From contig JAFEEQ010000020.1 of NCBI GenBank assembly GCA_018241025.1, positions 1-64,000 on the forward strand: DNA of 64,000 nucleotides. Reading direction: 5' to 3'. Positions 53,519-63,471 of the stretch are shown one piece after another. Origin of the DNA: Pseudomonadota bacterium (GTDB taxonomy: Bacteria > Pseudomonadota > Alphaproteobacteria > Micropepsales > Micropepsaceae). Below the pieces are notes generated by a model. The model ran no database searches. It was not told where the DNA came from and saw only the letters and a list, made by a program, of their open reading frames with translations. The translations under genes and the position numbers were made by a program. Positions within the stretch are counted from its first letter, which is position 1. Every line of letters begins with the position of its first letter.

Positions 53519-53583
53519 TTCACGCGGAGGCGCGGAGCCGCGGAGGTTGAGTTCAACTCCGCGGCTCCGCGCCTCCGCGTGAA
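53519..53583. repeat. Perfect long inverted repeat
   Basis: 27-nt arms (53519-53545 and 53557-53583, TTCACGCGGAGGCGCGGAG... and its exact complement) flank GTTGAGTTCAA, which itself extends the stem by 4 bp. It would form a very stable hairpin 3' of ruvX. Confidence 0.85.
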
Positions 53584-53655
53584 TCTACTGGCGCTGCGCG
53601 CCGAAGGATGGGTGCATCAAGAGCGACCGTGACGATTGTTGGGCTGGGCGAGGGC

Positions 53656-54123
53656 TCAAATATTCCGCAACCGCTCCAGCGCCCCCTGCAGGATGTAAGC
53701 CGCAGCCATCTTGTCCACGACCTCGCCGCGCCGCCGCCGTGAGGCATCGGCGTCGAGGAGCGTCCGGGTCACCGCGGCGGTTGAGAGCCGCTCGTCCCAC
53801 ATCAGGATCGGCAGCTCCGGCTTCCGCGCGGCGAAATTGCGCGCGAACGCCCGCGCCGATTGCGCCGACGGCCCGTCGCTCCCGTCCATATTGAGCGGCA
53901 GGCCGACCACGAACCCGCCGACGCCCTGCTTGGCGGCGATATCTTCCAGCTTCGCCGCATCGACGGAGAACTTCCCGCGCCTCAGCGTCTCCATCGGCGT
54001 CGCGACCATCAGCAGCGTGTCCGACAGCGCCAGCCCGATGGTCTTCTCGCCTAGATCGAGCCCCAGCAGCCGCGCACCGGCGGGCAGGGCGGCTCTCAAA
54101 TCCTGAATCGCGACAATCGCCAC
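53656..54123 (-). CDS. ruvX: Holliday junction resolvase-like YqgF/RuvX
   Basis: A 155-residue RNase H-fold protein implicated in pre-16S rRNA processing. [15 protein letters not shown] (first Asp), [13 protein letters not shown], and [12 protein letters not shown] with a later [16 protein letters not shown] (last Asp). Start is GTG 54123; the preceding GGGGAGGTGAGG, a perfect Shine-Dalgarno, is the end of repeat R2. Longer upstream frames are repeat sequence. Confidence 0.9.
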   Translation of the reverse strand: MAIVAIQDLRAALPAGARLLGLDLGEKTIGLALSDTLLMVATPMETLRRGKFSVDAAKLEDIAAKQGVGGFVVGLPLNMDGSDGPSAQSARAFARNFAARKPELPILMWDERLSTAAVTRTLLDADASRRRRGEVVDKMAAAYILQGALERLRNI

Positions 54124-54125
54124 AG

Positions 54126-54238
54126 CCTCACCTCCCCATCGTGGGGAGGTCGAAATGCGAAGCACTTCGGGTGGGGGAGTGACGTCCCCACCCGACGCTT
54201 GCGTTGCTCGCGTCGACCTCCCCACGATGGGGAGGTGA
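54126..54238. repeat. Dispersed repeat (family R2) at the ruvX 5' end
   Basis: Begins CACCTCCCCATCGTGGGGAG, contains GTCGAAATGCGAAGCACTTC, and ends CCCCACGATGGGGAGGTGA. It is about 110 bp and homologous throughout to 20410-20520. Confidence 0.8.
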
Positions 54239-54252
54239 AAGGTCGGAGCTAC

Positions 54253-54618
54253 TCACCGCTGCCCGATCTCGATCCGGTTGCCGGCCGGATCGCGGATGAA
54301 GAACCGGCTGAGCCCCTCTGCCACGCTCTCTTCTTCTATGGCGACGCCGGCGCGCTGCACCGCCGCCTTGGCCGCCGCGAGGTCGCCGACCAGGAAGCAG
54401 ATATGCCGCTTGCTCTTTGGGCTCCCCTCCGGATCGACCCCGATATGCATCTGGAGCGCGCCGACCTGGAACCAGACCCCGCCACGGGGCTTCAACTCCT
54501 CGGGCTTCTCAAGCTCCGGAAAGGCGAAGATCTCGCGATAGAATTTGAGGCATTCGGCCTCCAAAGCGCGCGGCACCGCGATCTGGACGTGGTCGATACC
54601 GATGATACTGAGTGACAT
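54253..54618 (-). CDS. VOC superfamily (glyoxalase-like) protein
   Basis: A 121-residue protein: IGIDHVQIAVPRALEAECLKFY (first His ligand), PRGGVWFQVGALQMHIG, and FIRDPAGNRIEIGQ (Glu ligand). Metal ligands H, H/Q and E appear present. No enzymatic assignment is possible. Confidence 0.82.
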   Translation of the reverse strand: MSLSIIGIDHVQIAVPRALEAECLKFYREIFAFPELEKPEELKPRGGVWFQVGALQMHIGVDPEGSPKSKRHICFLVGDLAAAKAAVQRAGVAIEEESVAEGLSRFFIRDPAGNRIEIGQR

Positions 54619-54628
54619 TCAAGCTCTC

Positions 54629-54832
54629 TCACTTCCGGTGAAGTGCTTCAGCGATGGCTTCAACACCTCGAGTGAAGACGTAGGGAATGACGACAATGGC
54701 GATAGCGATCCCGGCAGCCGCTGCTTGCTTCGGAGAGCTGTCGGCATGTCGCAATCCATCGATAAAAAGCACGGCAGCTACGCAGCATGCCAAGGTGGTG
54801 GCTACCCAGGAAATGGCCAGAAAATAGCCCAT
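54629..54832 (-). CDS. Small two-helix membrane protein
   Basis: 67 residues, with two hydrophobic segments (YFLAISWVATTLACCVAAVL and AAAGIAIAIVVIPYVF) joined by a short charged loop (DGLRHADSSPKQ). GGAGGGCAG directly before the ATG is a strong Shine-Dalgarno. A longer frame upstream is antisense to gatC and rejected. Family unknown. Confidence 0.7.
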   Translation of the reverse strand: MGYFLAISWVATTLACCVAAVLFIDGLRHADSSPKQAAAAGIAIAIVVIPYVFTRGVEAIAEALHRK

Positions 54833-54923
54833 CTGCCCTCCGCGAAGCTGCAATTCACTACTTGCCAGCCTAGGTATCGGGTTGCTAGCAAGCCCTTGGA
54901 TTTTCCAGCCTATAGGCCTCCCC

Positions 54924-55211
54924 ATGACCGTCGGCAAGGACGACGTTCGCAAGATTGCCAAGCTCGCCCGCCTCGCGCTCGACGAGAGCCGCGTCGAGCC
55001 CATGGTCGGTGAACTGAACGGCATCTTCCAATGGGTCGAGCAGCTCAACGAGGTGAATGTCGAGGGCGTGCCCCCGCTCACCTCGGTCGTCGAACAGCGC
55101 CTCAAGATGCGCGACGACGTCGTCACCGAAGGCGACGCCGCCAATGCCCTGATGGCCAACGCGCCCTCCGGCGAAGATCACTTCTTCGTCGTGCCCAAGG
55201 TTGTCGAATAG
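54924..55211 (+). CDS. gatC: Asp/Glu-tRNA amidotransferase subunit C
   Basis: A 95-residue GatC, starting MTVGKDDVRKIAKLARLALD, with the ALxGELNxIFxWVEQLNEVNVEGVPP pattern. It stabilises GatAB in converting Glu-tRNA(Gln) or Asp-tRNA(Asn) to the amidated forms. gatA starts immediately after its stop. TATAGG lies 7 nt before the ATG, so the transcript may have almost no leader; no -35 box could be matched. Confidence 0.95.
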   Translation: MTVGKDDVRKIAKLARLALDESRVEPMVGELNGIFQWVEQLNEVNVEGVPPLTSVVEQRLKMRDDVVTEGDAANALMANAPSGEDHFFVVPKVVE

Positions 55212-56705
55212 ATGTCCCTGCCGACCAAGCTCACCGATTTCAGCCTCGCCGAGGCCCGCGACGCCGTGCAGGCGAAGAAGGTCTCCTCGAAAGAGCTGAC
55301 CACTGCCTTCGTGAAGGCGGTCGCCGATGCGCGCCCGCTCAACGCCTTCGTGACCGAGACGCCGGAGAAGGCGCTCGAGATGGCGGTCGCCTCCGACGTG
55401 CGCATCGCGCATGGCGAGGCGCGCCCGCTCGAAGGCCTGCCGCTTGCGATCAAGGACTTGTTCTGCACCAAGGGCGTGAAGACGACAGCGGGCAGCAAGA
55501 TCCTCGGCAACTTCATCCCGCCTTATGAGTCCACCGTCTCGCAGAACCTGTGGGATGCCGGCGCGGTGATGCTCGGCAAGACCAACATGGACGAGTTCGC
55601 GATGGGCTCGTCGAACGAGACCAGCCATTTCGGCCCCGTCTTCAATCCCTGGCGCGCGCGCAACTCCAACGCCAACCTCGTCCCCGGCGGGTCGTCGGGT
55701 GGCTCGGCCGCCGCGGTCGCGGGCAATCTCTGTCTCGCGGCGACGGGCACCGACACCGGCGGCTCGATCCGCCAGCCCGCCGCCGTCACCGGCACCGTCG
55801 GCATCAAGCCGACCTATGGCCGCTGCTCGCGCTTCGGCATCGTCGCCTTCGCCTCCTCGCTCGACCAGGCCGGTCCGATGACCCGCACGGTGCGGGACGC
55901 GGCGCTCCTGCTCAAGCATATGGCGAGTGTCGATCCGAAGGACTCGACCAGCGTCGACATTCCCGTCCCCGATTACGAGGCGACCCTCGAAGACGGCGTG
56001 AAGGGCCTGCGCGTCGGCATCCCGAAGGAATACCGCATCGACAACATGCCTCCGGAGATCGAGCAGCTCTGGCAGAAGGGCATCGAGTGGCTGAAGGCGC
56101 AGGGCGCTGAGATCGTCGATGTCTCGCTGCCCCACACCAAATATGCGCTCCCCACTTATTATATCGTCGCCCCGGCGGAGGCGTCCTCGAACCTCGCCCG
56201 CTATGACGGCGTGCGCTACGGCCACCGCGCGAGCGGGCCTAAGGACATCGTCGACCTCTACGAGCGCTCCCGCGCCGAAGGTTTCGGCAAGGAAGTCCAG
56301 CGCCGCATCCTGATCGGCACCTATGTGCTCTCTTCGGGCTATTACGACGCGTACTACTCCCGCGCCCAGAAGCTGCGCACTCTGATCCTGCGCGACTTCA
56401 CCGAGGCCTATAAGAAGTGCGACGTGCTGCTCACGCCCGCGACGCCGGGCCCCGCCTTCGGCGTCGGCGAGAAGACCGCCGATCCGGTCGAGATGTATCT
56501 CAACGACGTCTTCACCGTGACCGTGAACCTCGCTGGTCTTCCCGGCATCGCCGTGCCGGCCGGCCTGACCGCCAACGGATTGCCGCTCGGCCTCCAGCTC
56601 ATCGGCAAGGCCTTCGACGAGGCGACCCTGTTCAAGGCCGCACGCGCGATCGAGATCGCCGCAGGCTTCACCGCGAAACCGACCGAATGGTGGAGGGCGG
56701 CATGA
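55212..56705 (+). CDS. gatA: Asp/Glu-tRNA amidotransferase subunit A
   Basis: A 497-residue amidase-signature enzyme releasing ammonia from glutamine for tRNA amidation. Catalytic Lys in [11 protein letters not shown] (about residue 79), cis-Ser and nucleophilic Ser in [14 protein letters not shown] and [12 protein letters not shown]. Overlaps gatB by 4 nt (ATGA). Confidence 0.97.
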   Translation: MSLPTKLTDFSLAEARDAVQAKKVSSKELTTAFVKAVADARPLNAFVTETPEKALEMAVASDVRIAHGEARPLEGLPLAIKDLFCTKGVKTTAGSKILGNFIPPYESTVSQNLWDAGAVMLGKTNMDEFAMGSSNETSHFGPVFNPWRARNSNANLVPGGSSGGSAAAVAGNLCLAATGTDTGGSIRQPAAVTGTVGIKPTYGRCSRFGIVAFASSLDQAGPMTRTVRDAALLLKHMASVDPKDSTSVDIPVPDYEATLEDGVKGLRVGIPKEYRIDNMPPEIEQLWQKGIEWLKAQGAEIVDVSLPHTKYALPTYYIVAPAEASSNLARYDGVRYGHRASGPKDIVDLYERSRAEGFGKEVQRRILIGTYVLSSGYYDAYYSRAQKLRTLILRDFTEAYKKCDVLLTPATPGPAFGVGEKTADPVEMYLNDVFTVTVNLAGLPGIAVPAGLTANGLPLGLQLIGKAFDEATLFKAARAIEIAAGFTAKPTEWWRAA

Positions 56706-58204
56706 CCGAGCGCACCGTCAAGCTCCTCAAGGGCCAGACCGGCGATTGGGAGATCGTGATCGGCATGGAGGTCCATGCCCAGATCCTGTCGAACTCCAAG
56801 CTCTTCTCCGGCGCCGCCACGGCCTTCGGCGCGTCGCCCAACAGCCAGGTCTCGTTCATCGATGCCGGCATGCCCGGCATGCTGCCCGTCATCAACAAAT
56901 GGTGCGTCGAACAGGCGGTGCGCACGGGCCTTGGGCTGAAAGCGCAGATCAACCTGACCTCCGTCTTCGACCGCAAGAACTACTTCTACCCCGACCTGCC
57001 GCAGGGCTATCAGATCAGCCAGTATAAGAGCCCGATCGTCGGCGAGGGCGAGATCCTGCTCGACATGAACGACGGCTCGACCATCCCCGTCGGCATCGAG
57101 CGCCTGCACATGGAGCAGGACGCGGGCAAGAGCGTGCACGACCAGAGCCCCGACAGCTCCTTCGTCGACCTCAACCGCTCCGGCGTCGCGCTGATGGAGA
57201 TCGTCTCCAAGCCGCATATGCGTTCCTCGGAAGAGGCTGCCGCCTTCCTCAAGAAGCTGCGCGCCATCCTGCGCTATCTCGGCACCTGCGACGGCAACAT
57301 GGACGAAGGCTCGATGCGCGCCGACGTCAACGTCTCGGTCTGCAAGGCCGGCGGCTACGACAAGTTCCGCGCGACCGGCGACTTCAAGCATCTCGGCACG
57401 CGCTGCGAGATCAAGAACGTCAACTCTATGCGCTTCGTCGCCCAGGCGGTGGAGTACGAAGCCCGCCGCCAGATCGACGTGATCGAGGACGGCGGAACGA
57501 TCCGCCAGGAAACCCGCCTCTTCGACTCCAAGGCCGGCGAGACCCGTTCGATGCGCTCCAAGGAAGACGCGCACGACTATCGCTACTTCCCGGACCCCGA
57601 CCTCCTGCCGCTGGTCCTCGACCAGGCCTGGGTCGACGGGATCAAGGCCTCGCTCCCCGAACTGCCGGACGAGAAGAAGACGCGCCTGACCAAGGCCGGC
57701 CTGTCGGCCTATGACGCCTCGGTCCTCGTCGCCGAGAAGGAGTCGGCGGACTATTTCGAAGCGATGATGGCCTCGGGTGCGGACGCCAAGGCCGCGGCCA
57801 ACTGGCTGAACAACGAGTATTTCGGCCGCCTCAACAAGGCCGGCCTCGCCATCGCCGACGGTCCGGTCTCGGCCGGCGCCAATGCGGCGATCGTCAAAAT
57901 GGTCGCCGCCAACACGATCTCCGGCAAGATCGCCAAGGATCTGCTCGACATCGTCTGGTCCGAAGGCGGCGATCCCGAAGCGATCGTCGAAGCGCGCGGC
58001 CTCAAGCAGGTCACCGACACCGGCGCGATCGAGAAGGTCGTCGACGACGTCATCGCCGCGAACCCCGACAAGGTCGAAGAGGTCAAGGCGAAACCCAAAC
58101 TGGCGTCGTGGTTCGTCGGCCAGGTGATGAAGGCGAGCGGCGGCAAGGCCAACCCCGGCGCCGTCAACGCCATCCTCAAGCAGAAACTCAATCTGCCGGA
58201 CTGA
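56702..58204 (+). CDS. gatB: Asp/Glu-tRNA amidotransferase subunit B
   Basis: A 500-residue tRNA-binding kinase subunit of Gat[11 protein letters not shown] at the N-terminus, [25 protein letters not shown], and the [12 protein letters not shown] motif are diagnostic, with a C-terminal GatB/YqeY helical domain. The start is fixed by the ATGA overlap with gatA. Confidence 0.97.
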   Translation: MTERTVKLLKGQTGDWEIVIGMEVHAQILSNSKLFSGAATAFGASPNSQVSFIDAGMPGMLPVINKWCVEQAVRTGLGLKAQINLTSVFDRKNYFYPDLPQGYQISQYKSPIVGEGEILLDMNDGSTIPVGIERLHMEQDAGKSVHDQSPDSSFVDLNRSGVALMEIVSKPHMRSSEEAAAFLKKLRAILRYLGTCDGNMDEGSMRADVNVSVCKAGGYDKFRATGDFKHLGTRCEIKNVNSMRFVAQAVEYEARRQIDVIEDGGTIRQETRLFDSKAGETRSMRSKEDAHDYRYFPDPDLLPLVLDQAWVDGIKASLPELPDEKKTRLTKAGLSAYDASVLVAEKESADYFEAMMASGADAKAAANWLNNEYFGRLNKAGLAIADGPVSAGANAAIVKMVAANTISGKIAKDLLDIVWSEGGDPEAIVEARGLKQVTDTGAIEKVVDDVIAANPDKVEEVKAKPKLASWFVGQVMKASGGKANPGAVNAILKQKLNLPD

Positions 58205-58226
58205 TCGCGCCCTCGCTCCATCTTCC

Positions 58227-58324
58227 GCGTCACCCTGAGGTGCTCCGTGAAGCGGAGCCTCGAAGGGCGACGTCACCATCGTGCGTGCTTCGAGGCATCG
58301 CTGCGCGATGTGCCTCGGCATGAC
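58227..58324. repeat. Dispersed repeat (family R4)
   Basis: CGTCACCCTGAGGTGCTCCG...AGCCTCGAAGGGCGACG and GTGCTTCGAGGCATCGCTGC...GTGCCTCGGCATGAC; relative of 38169-38293. Confidence 0.6.
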
Positions 58325-58430
58325 AAGATCGGTGATGTGGAGAGTGCCGCGCGACCTTTGTTCGGCTTCCGCGCCGCGAATCAATTTCGGCTTTCTAGCG
58401 GGTGATTCGTACAATTTTGCGAATTCGGGC

Positions 58431-58459
58431 TTGACAGGCGCAAATCGCGGCAATTTCCA
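58431..58459 (+). promoter_or_regulatory. Likely promoter for the Lys-rich peptide gene
   Basis: TTGACA (58431-58436), a 17-nt spacer and TTTCCA (58454-58459). The -10 is weak. The predicted 5' UTR of about 175 nt contains TTGCAAATGAAATTGCAA near 58553 but no fold I recognise. Confidence 0.45.
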
Positions 58460-58643
58460 TCCGTGTACAGAGCGATGCAGGAAACCCTTGAAAAATGGGC
58501 CTTAAATGAATTCCGGGCAATTCGCTCCGGGGCGCTATGGTTACCGCGTATTGCAAATGAAATTGCAAGTCCCTCATATTGTTCGTGTTTTGGGGGGCGA
58601 TCGATTCGTCCGACCCGAACGAAACGATAAAGGAGTTGCTCTC

Positions 58644-58721
58644 ATGCCGATGGCAAAGAAGAAGGCGAAGAAGGCCACCAAGAAGAAGGCCGCCAAGAAG
58701 GCGAAGAAGAAGAAGAAGTAG
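58644..58721 (+). CDS. 25-residue lysine-rich peptide
   Basis: The frame starts MPMAKKKAKKATKKKAAKKA and ends KKKKK: about two thirds of the residues are Lys and the rest nearly all Ala. AAAGGAG is 9 nt upstream, a promoter-like TTGACA lies before it and a strong terminator after it, so it looks like a real, separately expressed gene. The composition resembles the tails of histone H1-like or nucleoid proteins, and of the TopA tail here. DNA or RNA charge binding is an inference. Confidence 0.7.
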   Translation: MPMAKKKAKKATKKKAAKKAKKKKK

Positions 58722-58852
58722 TTCTTCGCTCGCACATCGCTCGCGGCCGCCCCGCCTCTTCGGGTCGGGCGTCCGCCAGCGAAGGCAAAGGCCGCGGCTC
58801 GGAGGCGTATCATCTCCAAAAGGCCGCGGCCAAGCCCCAACGAATTTCTCCA

Positions 58853-58876
58853 CCGCGCGCAAGCGCGGTTTTTTTT
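58853..58876 (+). terminator. Intrinsic terminator of the Lys-rich peptide gene
   Basis: CCGCGC, a GCAA loop and GCGCGG, followed by T8 (58869-58876). Confidence 0.9.
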
Positions 58877-59062
58877 ATGCCGCGCAGCCGCGTGTTACTC
58901 AGTACACTGACAAATCCCGGCCGCATGCACCAATTCTTAACGATGTATGAATATCAGGGTTAATCCCGTTAACCCTGCGTTCATGCGTTCCGTCTCACGA
59001 TGACCCTCAACGTCGCAGGGGAAAGCCCGCGGCCGACGAGGAGAGACGAGGATTATCGTGTC

Positions 59063-59335
59063 ATGGCGTGCATAGACGTTGATGCCCTGGCGCAGTTCGA
59101 GACCGACGCGAAATGCGGCCGGCCGGATGCGATGTACAATCTGGGGCTTGCCTACTCGACGGGGCAGGGGGTCGATGTGGATTTCATCGCCGCCCACAAA
59201 TGGTTCAACCTCGCCGCGCTACGCGGCAGCGACGAGGCCAAGAGCTGGCGGGCGTCCATCTCCAAGGAGATGAACACTTCGCAGATCGCCGAGGCCCAGC
59301 GTCTCGCCCGCGAGTGGCTTTCGATTTTCAAGTAG
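59063..59335 (+). CDS. Sel1-repeat protein
   Basis: A 90-residue protein with Sel1-like (SLR/TPR-like) helical repeats: GRPDAMYNLGLAYSTGQGVD then FIAAHKWFNLAALRGSDEAK. No signal peptide in the chosen frame. ATG 59000 would add 21 residues but has no Shine-Dalgarno; GAGG lies before 59063. Convergent with slt (4-nt gap). Probably a protein-protein interaction module. Confidence 0.8.
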   Translation: MACIDVDALAQFETDAKCGRPDAMYNLGLAYSTGQGVDVDFIAAHKWFNLAALRGSDEAKSWRASISKEMNTSQIAEAQRLAREWLSIFK

Positions 59336-59339
59336 GCCG

Positions 59340-61445
59340 TCAGCCCGGTGGCGGAGCCAGGACCTTGTCCGGCGGCGTCAGCGGGGCATAGAGGTCCGTC
59401 AGGATGCGCGTCTGCGTATCCTTGCCCGCGAGCCGGTTGCGGTAGATCTGGGTGTTCTCCAGCACGCGCTGCACATAATTCCGCGTTTCCGTGAACGGGA
59501 TCAGCTCGATCCAGTCGATCGGATCGACGCCCGGATTGCGCGGGTCGCCATAGAGCGTCAGCCATTTGCGCGCATTGCCGGGGCCTGCATTGTAGGCCGC
59601 CATGGCGAGCACGAACGAGCCGCCGTAATTCATCACATTGCCCTCATACTCCACCATGCCCAGCTGGACGTTGTAGGTCGGGTCCGACACCAGGTCGTTC
59701 GGCCGATAGGGCAGGCCGGCCCGCGCCGCCGCCTGTTTCGCCGAGACCAGCATCATCTGCATCAGTCCGCGCGCCCCGGCATGGCTCACCGCCGAGGGGT
59801 CGAACTCTGTCTCCTGCCGGATCAGCCCCAGCACCATCGCCGGGTCGGGCGCCGTGCCCGGTCCCTGATAGGCCGGGATCGGGATCACCGGATGGGTGTA
59901 GGCGAGGAAGGTGTTGCCGGCATAGCTCGCCCGCTTGGCGACGCGCAGCGCGATTTCGCGGAAGCCGAGATCGGTCAGGAACTGGGTCAGGTATTTCGCC
60001 CGCTTCGGCTCGGGATGCTGGTCGTAGGTCCACAGCGCGAATGTCCGCAGCGTGTTGACCTGGCCGAGATCGGCAAGGATGCGCATCGCCCGCACCATCT
60101 CGTCCTTCTCGAACTCCGGCGCGACTCCGGTCATATCCACGGCCATGTCGTCGACATGCAGGATCGGCGTCGCATCGATGCGCGCCAGCGCCAGCTGGCC
60201 GTAGAAAGTCTCCGACGCCGTCGATGCCAGCCGGTATTCGCCATAGGCGGCCTTGGGATCGTGCATCGCTTCGTAGGAGCGACCCTTCCAGTAGCGCGCG
60301 CGGGCAAGGCTGATCGGCCGCGACACACCGGCCTCCAGCTTCTTGAAATGCGCCAGCGCCACCGACGGCTTCTTCAGGAAGCGCAGCGCGATCCATCCCG
60401 CCATGAATTCGGAATCGGAGAACTCGATCCCGCTCGACAGCCCGGTGGTGTCCACCACGTCATAGGCGCGGGCGTAGTTTGCGGTGGCGAGAAGATTGCG
60501 CACCACCTGGTTGGCCTCGCCCCACCAGGTGCTCGAATGGTTCCTGGCGAATTTCCGCATCGTCGGCCCGCCCAGAAGCCGTGCCGCGGCAAGGTTGTCG
60601 TTCGCCTTGCGCGCCGCCCGCGCCCGATCGAACAGAAGACCCGGATCGTCGCGCAGCGACGCCGGCAGGAGCGCCGCAAGCTTCTCGCCTGCAGCGCGGT
60701 TGCTGCGCAGCGCAATCCGTGCCTTGCCCAGGATCTGCACGTCGTCGGTCACGCGCGACAGCTCGCGCTGCGCGGCGGTGATCTCGTCGCGAGCGATGAG
60801 ATTGCTCATCCGTGCGCGGTCGATCTCCGGCGTGAACAGCCCGCCGTCCTTCTGCACGATGGCGAGTTCGACATCGGGCTGGAAGCTGCCGCTCACCCAG
60901 CCGCGGCGGACGAGATCCTTGCCCCGTGTCGCGCTGCCCGTCGCGATCAGCGCATCGCCCAGCCGCACCATGCCGATGCCGGTCACCGGATCGCGTCCGC
61001 CGAACCAGGCGATCACCGCCTGCGGGGTCATGGCCGGGTCCATCGCCACCTCGGCGCGCGCATAGAGCGTATCGCGCAGCGGCCAGCCCGGATTGTTGCG
61101 CAGGAAGCCGTCGATCTCGCTGAAGCTCGCCGCGCTGTTGCGGTCGAGCACATAGCGGAAGGTGACGAGCCGCGTCGCCATCCCGTCATGGCCCTGCGCC
61201 GCCAGGCCGCGCGCGGCGGTCCAGTCGCCGCGGTCGGCGGCATCGAAGGCGCGGCCATAGAGATCGTGATCGCCCGCGCTCAGCACCCGCGCCGCGCCGG
61301 GCCGCTTCTCGCCGTCGGGGGTGTAGCCTGCGTCCGTGCTCGCATCGGGGACCGGCGTCAACACATCGCTGTCGGTCTGGGCATAGGCTGCGATCGCGGC
61401 AAGCGACGTCCCGAGGACAAAAAGCGCGGCGCGGCCGAAGGTCAT
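59340..61445 (-). CDS. slt: Soluble lytic murein transglycosylase
   Basis: A 701-residue periplasmic enzyme cleaving peptidoglycan glycan strands. Signal peptide [20 protein letters not shown]; a long alpha-superhelical middle (about residues 60-510); C-terminal SLT catalytic domain with Glu in [20 protein letters not shown], then [16 protein letters not shown] and [15 protein letters not shown]. Longer upstream frame discarded because the signal peptide begins at 61445. Confidence 0.93.
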   Translation of the reverse strand: MTFGRAALFVLGTSLAAIAAYAQTDSDVLTPVPDASTDAGYTPDGEKRPGAARVLSAGDHDLYGRAFDAADRGDWTAARGLAAQGHDGMATRLVTFRYVLDRNSAASFSEIDGFLRNNPGWPLRDTLYARAEVAMDPAMTPQAVIAWFGGRDPVTGIGMVRLGDALIATGSATRGKDLVRRGWVSGSFQPDVELAIVQKDGGLFTPEIDRARMSNLIARDEITAAQRELSRVTDDVQILGKARIALRSNRAAGEKLAALLPASLRDDPGLLFDRARAARKANDNLAAARLLGGPTMRKFARNHSSTWWGEANQVVRNLLATANYARAYDVVDTTGLSSGIEFSDSEFMAGWIALRFLKKPSVALAHFKKLEAGVSRPISLARARYWKGRSYEAMHDPKAAYGEYRLASTASETFYGQLALARIDATPILHVDDMAVDMTGVAPEFEKDEMVRAMRILADLGQVNTLRTFALWTYDQHPEPKRAKYLTQFLTDLGFREIALRVAKRASYAGNTFLAYTHPVIPIPAYQGPGTAPDPAMVLGLIRQETEFDPSAVSHAGARGLMQMMLVSAKQAAARAGLPYRPNDLVSDPTYNVQLGMVEYEGNVMNYGGSFVLAMAAYNAGPGNARKWLTLYGDPRNPGVDPIDWIELIPFTETRNYVQRVLENTQIYRNRLAGKDTQTRILTDLYAPLTPPDKVLAPPPG

Positions 61446-61632
61446 GCGGAATCGCCTCTTGGGGGAAAACTGGCGTCTACCCACCACAGCCCTGTGGCGA
61501 AGTCGAGGCCATGTACTGCATACGCGGCCCGCAACGCGCGGTTCCGTTTCGGGCGGGGGAAATCGCAGGACAGCTTGCTCCCGCCTCTGCCGCCCCTGTA
61601 GTTTGCGCCCTCCGAAGGTATCAGGCACCGCC

Positions 61633-62523
61633 ATGGCGTTCGCGCGCGACAGACTCAAAGGCTCCATCCCCGCCCTCATCACGCCGCTCAAAGACGGCAA
61701 GGTGGACGAAGCCGCGTTCCGCAAGCTGGTGTCCTGGCAGATCGCCGAGGGCAGCCATGGCCTCGTGCCCTGCGGCACCACTGGCGAATCGCCGACGCTC
61801 TCCCACGAAGAGCACATGCGGGTGATCGAGATCTGCGTCGAGGAAGCGAACGGCCGCGTGCCGGTCATCGCCGGCGCCGGATCGAATTCGACCGCCGAAG
61901 CGATCTCGCTGACGAAATTCGCCAAGAAGGTCGGCGCCGACGCCGTGCTCTCGGTCACCGGCTACTACAACAAGCCGAGCCAGGAGGGCATGTATCGCCA
62001 CTTCGCGGCCATCGCCGATGCCGTCGACATCCCGATCCTGCTCTACAACATCCCCGGCCGCGCCATCGTCGAGATTTCCGTCGACACCATGGCCCGCCTG
62101 TCGAAGCTGAAGAACATCGTCGGCGTGAAGGACGCCACCGCGAACCTGATGCGCCCGAGCCGCGAGCGCATTGCCTGCGGCACCGACTGGCGTCTGCTCT
62201 CCGGCGAAGACGGCACGGCGCTCGGCTACATGGCCCATGGCGGCCATGGCTGCATCTCGGTCACGGCGAACATCGCGCCCAAGCTGTGCTCGGAATTCCA
62301 GAACGCCTGCATGCAGGGCGCCTTCGACCGCGCGCTCCAGATCCAGGACCGCCTGATGCCCGTCCACGACGCGATGTTCTGCGAGCCGAGCCCGGCGCCG
62401 GTGAAATACGCCGCGTCGCTCCTCGGCCTCAGCACCGACGAAGTCCGTCTGCCTCTCGTCCCGGCGACCGACGAGGCCCGCGCCAAGGTGAAGTCCGCCC
62501 TGACGGGCGCGGGGATTCTGTAG
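61633..62523 (+). CDS. dapA: 4-hydroxy-tetrahydrodipicolinate synthase
   Basis: A 296-residue aldolase of lysine/diaminopimelate synthesis, joining pyruvate and aspartate semialdehyde. [14 protein letters not shown] (substrate loop), [12 protein letters not shown] (Tyr), [10 protein letters not shown], and the Schiff-base Lys in [10 protein letters not shown]. Divergent from slt; a similar slt-dapA-smpB order is common in alphaproteobacteria. Confidence 0.96.
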   Translation: MAFARDRLKGSIPALITPLKDGKVDEAAFRKLVSWQIAEGSHGLVPCGTTGESPTLSHEEHMRVIEICVEEANGRVPVIAGAGSNSTAEAISLTKFAKKVGADAVLSVTGYYNKPSQEGMYRHFAAIADAVDIPILLYNIPGRAIVEISVDTMARLSKLKNIVGVKDATANLMRPSRERIACGTDWRLLSGEDGTALGYMAHGGHGCISVTANIAPKLCSEFQNACMQGAFDRALQIQDRLMPVHDAMFCEPSPAPVKYAASLLGLSTDEVRLPLVPATDEARAKVKSALTGAGIL

Positions 62524-62541
62524 CGCTTGCCTTTCCTGTTT

Positions 62542-62636
62542 CGTCATGGCCGGGCTTGACCCGGCCACCCATCGCGGCGCGAAAGCGCCGCATTCAAAAA
62601 AGATGGATGGCCGGCTCGGAGGCCAGCCATGACGGT
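62542..62636. repeat. Dispersed palindromic repeat (family R1)
   Basis: CGTCATGGCCGGGCTTGACC...GGCCACCCATCGCGGCGCG at the left and GATGGATGGCCGGCTCGGAG...CAGCCATGACGG at the right, between dapA and smpB. Confidence 0.7.
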
Positions 62637-62650
62637 GGTAGAAGCTGAAA

Positions 62651-63124
62651 ATGTCCAAGAAGAAAGACGACGGCACCAAGATCGTCGCCGACAACCGCAA
62701 AGCCCGTTACGCCTACAGCATCGACGAGACGCTGGAGGCCGGGATCATGCTCGTCGGCTCGGAAGTGAAGTCGCTGCGCTCGGGCAAGTCGACGATCTCG
62801 GAATCCTACGCCTACGCGAAGGACGGAGAGCTGTTCCTCGTCAACGCTTATATCCCCGAATATACCCAGGCGAGCCGTTTCAACCACGAGCCCAAGCGCC
62901 AGCGCAAATTGCTGGTCCACAAGCGCGAAGCCGGAAAGCTCGCCGCCGCGATCCAGCGCGAGGGCATGACGCTCATTCCACTGAAGCTCTATTTCAATCC
63001 GAAGGGCGTCGCGAAAGTCGAACTCGGCATCGCCAAGGGCAAGAAGCTCCACGACAAACGCGAAACCGAGAAGAAGCGCGACTGGGCGAGGGACAAGGCG
63101 CGGCTGATGCGCGACAAAGGCTGA
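62651..63124 (+). CDS. smpB: SsrA-binding protein SmpB
   Basis: A 157-residue tmRNA partner of trans-translation. [32 protein letters not shown] and [11 protein letters not shown] are typical; the C-terminal basic tail ([17 protein letters not shown]) inserts in the ribosomal channel. Only 2 nt separate its stop from the next start. Confidence 0.97.
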   Translation: MSKKKDDGTKIVADNRKARYAYSIDETLEAGIMLVGSEVKSLRSGKSTISESYAYAKDGELFLVNAYIPEYTQASRFNHEPKRQRKLLVHKREAGKLAAAIQREGMTLIPLKLYFNPKGVAKVELGIAKGKKLHDKRETEKKRDWARDKARLMRDKG

Positions 63125-63126
63125 CC

Positions 63127-63471
63127 ATGCTCCGCCGCTGGCTCCTCAACCGCGCCGCAAAGGCCTATGCCAGCCGTCTTCCCGGTCAGCTCCATCGCGA
63201 CTATGGACCGAAGGAAACCTATAGCCTCGCCCAGGTACATCACGCCATCGATGCCGCGCATCTCGACGAGCGCTATGCGATCCTCGCCTATGCCCGTTTC
63301 TTCCCGGTCGAGGTGTTCGAGGGTCACTTGGTCAATACCGCCGTATTGCTCGATTACGAGACCGCTCGTGCCTTGTTCATCGCCAACGAAGAGGAAGTCT
63401 TGCGCTCGCGCAACGGCAGCCCCGATCGCAACTACGGCAATCGCGGCTACGACCCCGGACCCAAGCTCTGA
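63127..63471 (+). CDS. Conserved-looking protein of unknown function
   Basis: A 114-residue soluble protein (LLNRAAKAYASRLPGQLHRD, YAILAYARFFPVEVFEGH). It lies between smpB and the kinase gene, with 2 nt and 1 nt overlap spacing, so an operon is likely. It resembles small DUF6559-like proteins, but I cannot confirm that. Confidence 0.7.
   Translation: MLRRWLLNRAAKAYASRLPGQLHRDYGPKETYSLAQVHHAIDAAHLDERYAILAYARFFPVEVFEGHLVNTAVLLDYETARALFIANEEEVLRSRNGSPDRNYGNRGYDPGPKL

Noticed and set aside
16990..62636. R1 repeats as Rho-independent terminators
   Set aside because: The palindromes lack T-tracts and recur at unrelated junctions, so they are listed as dispersed repeats.
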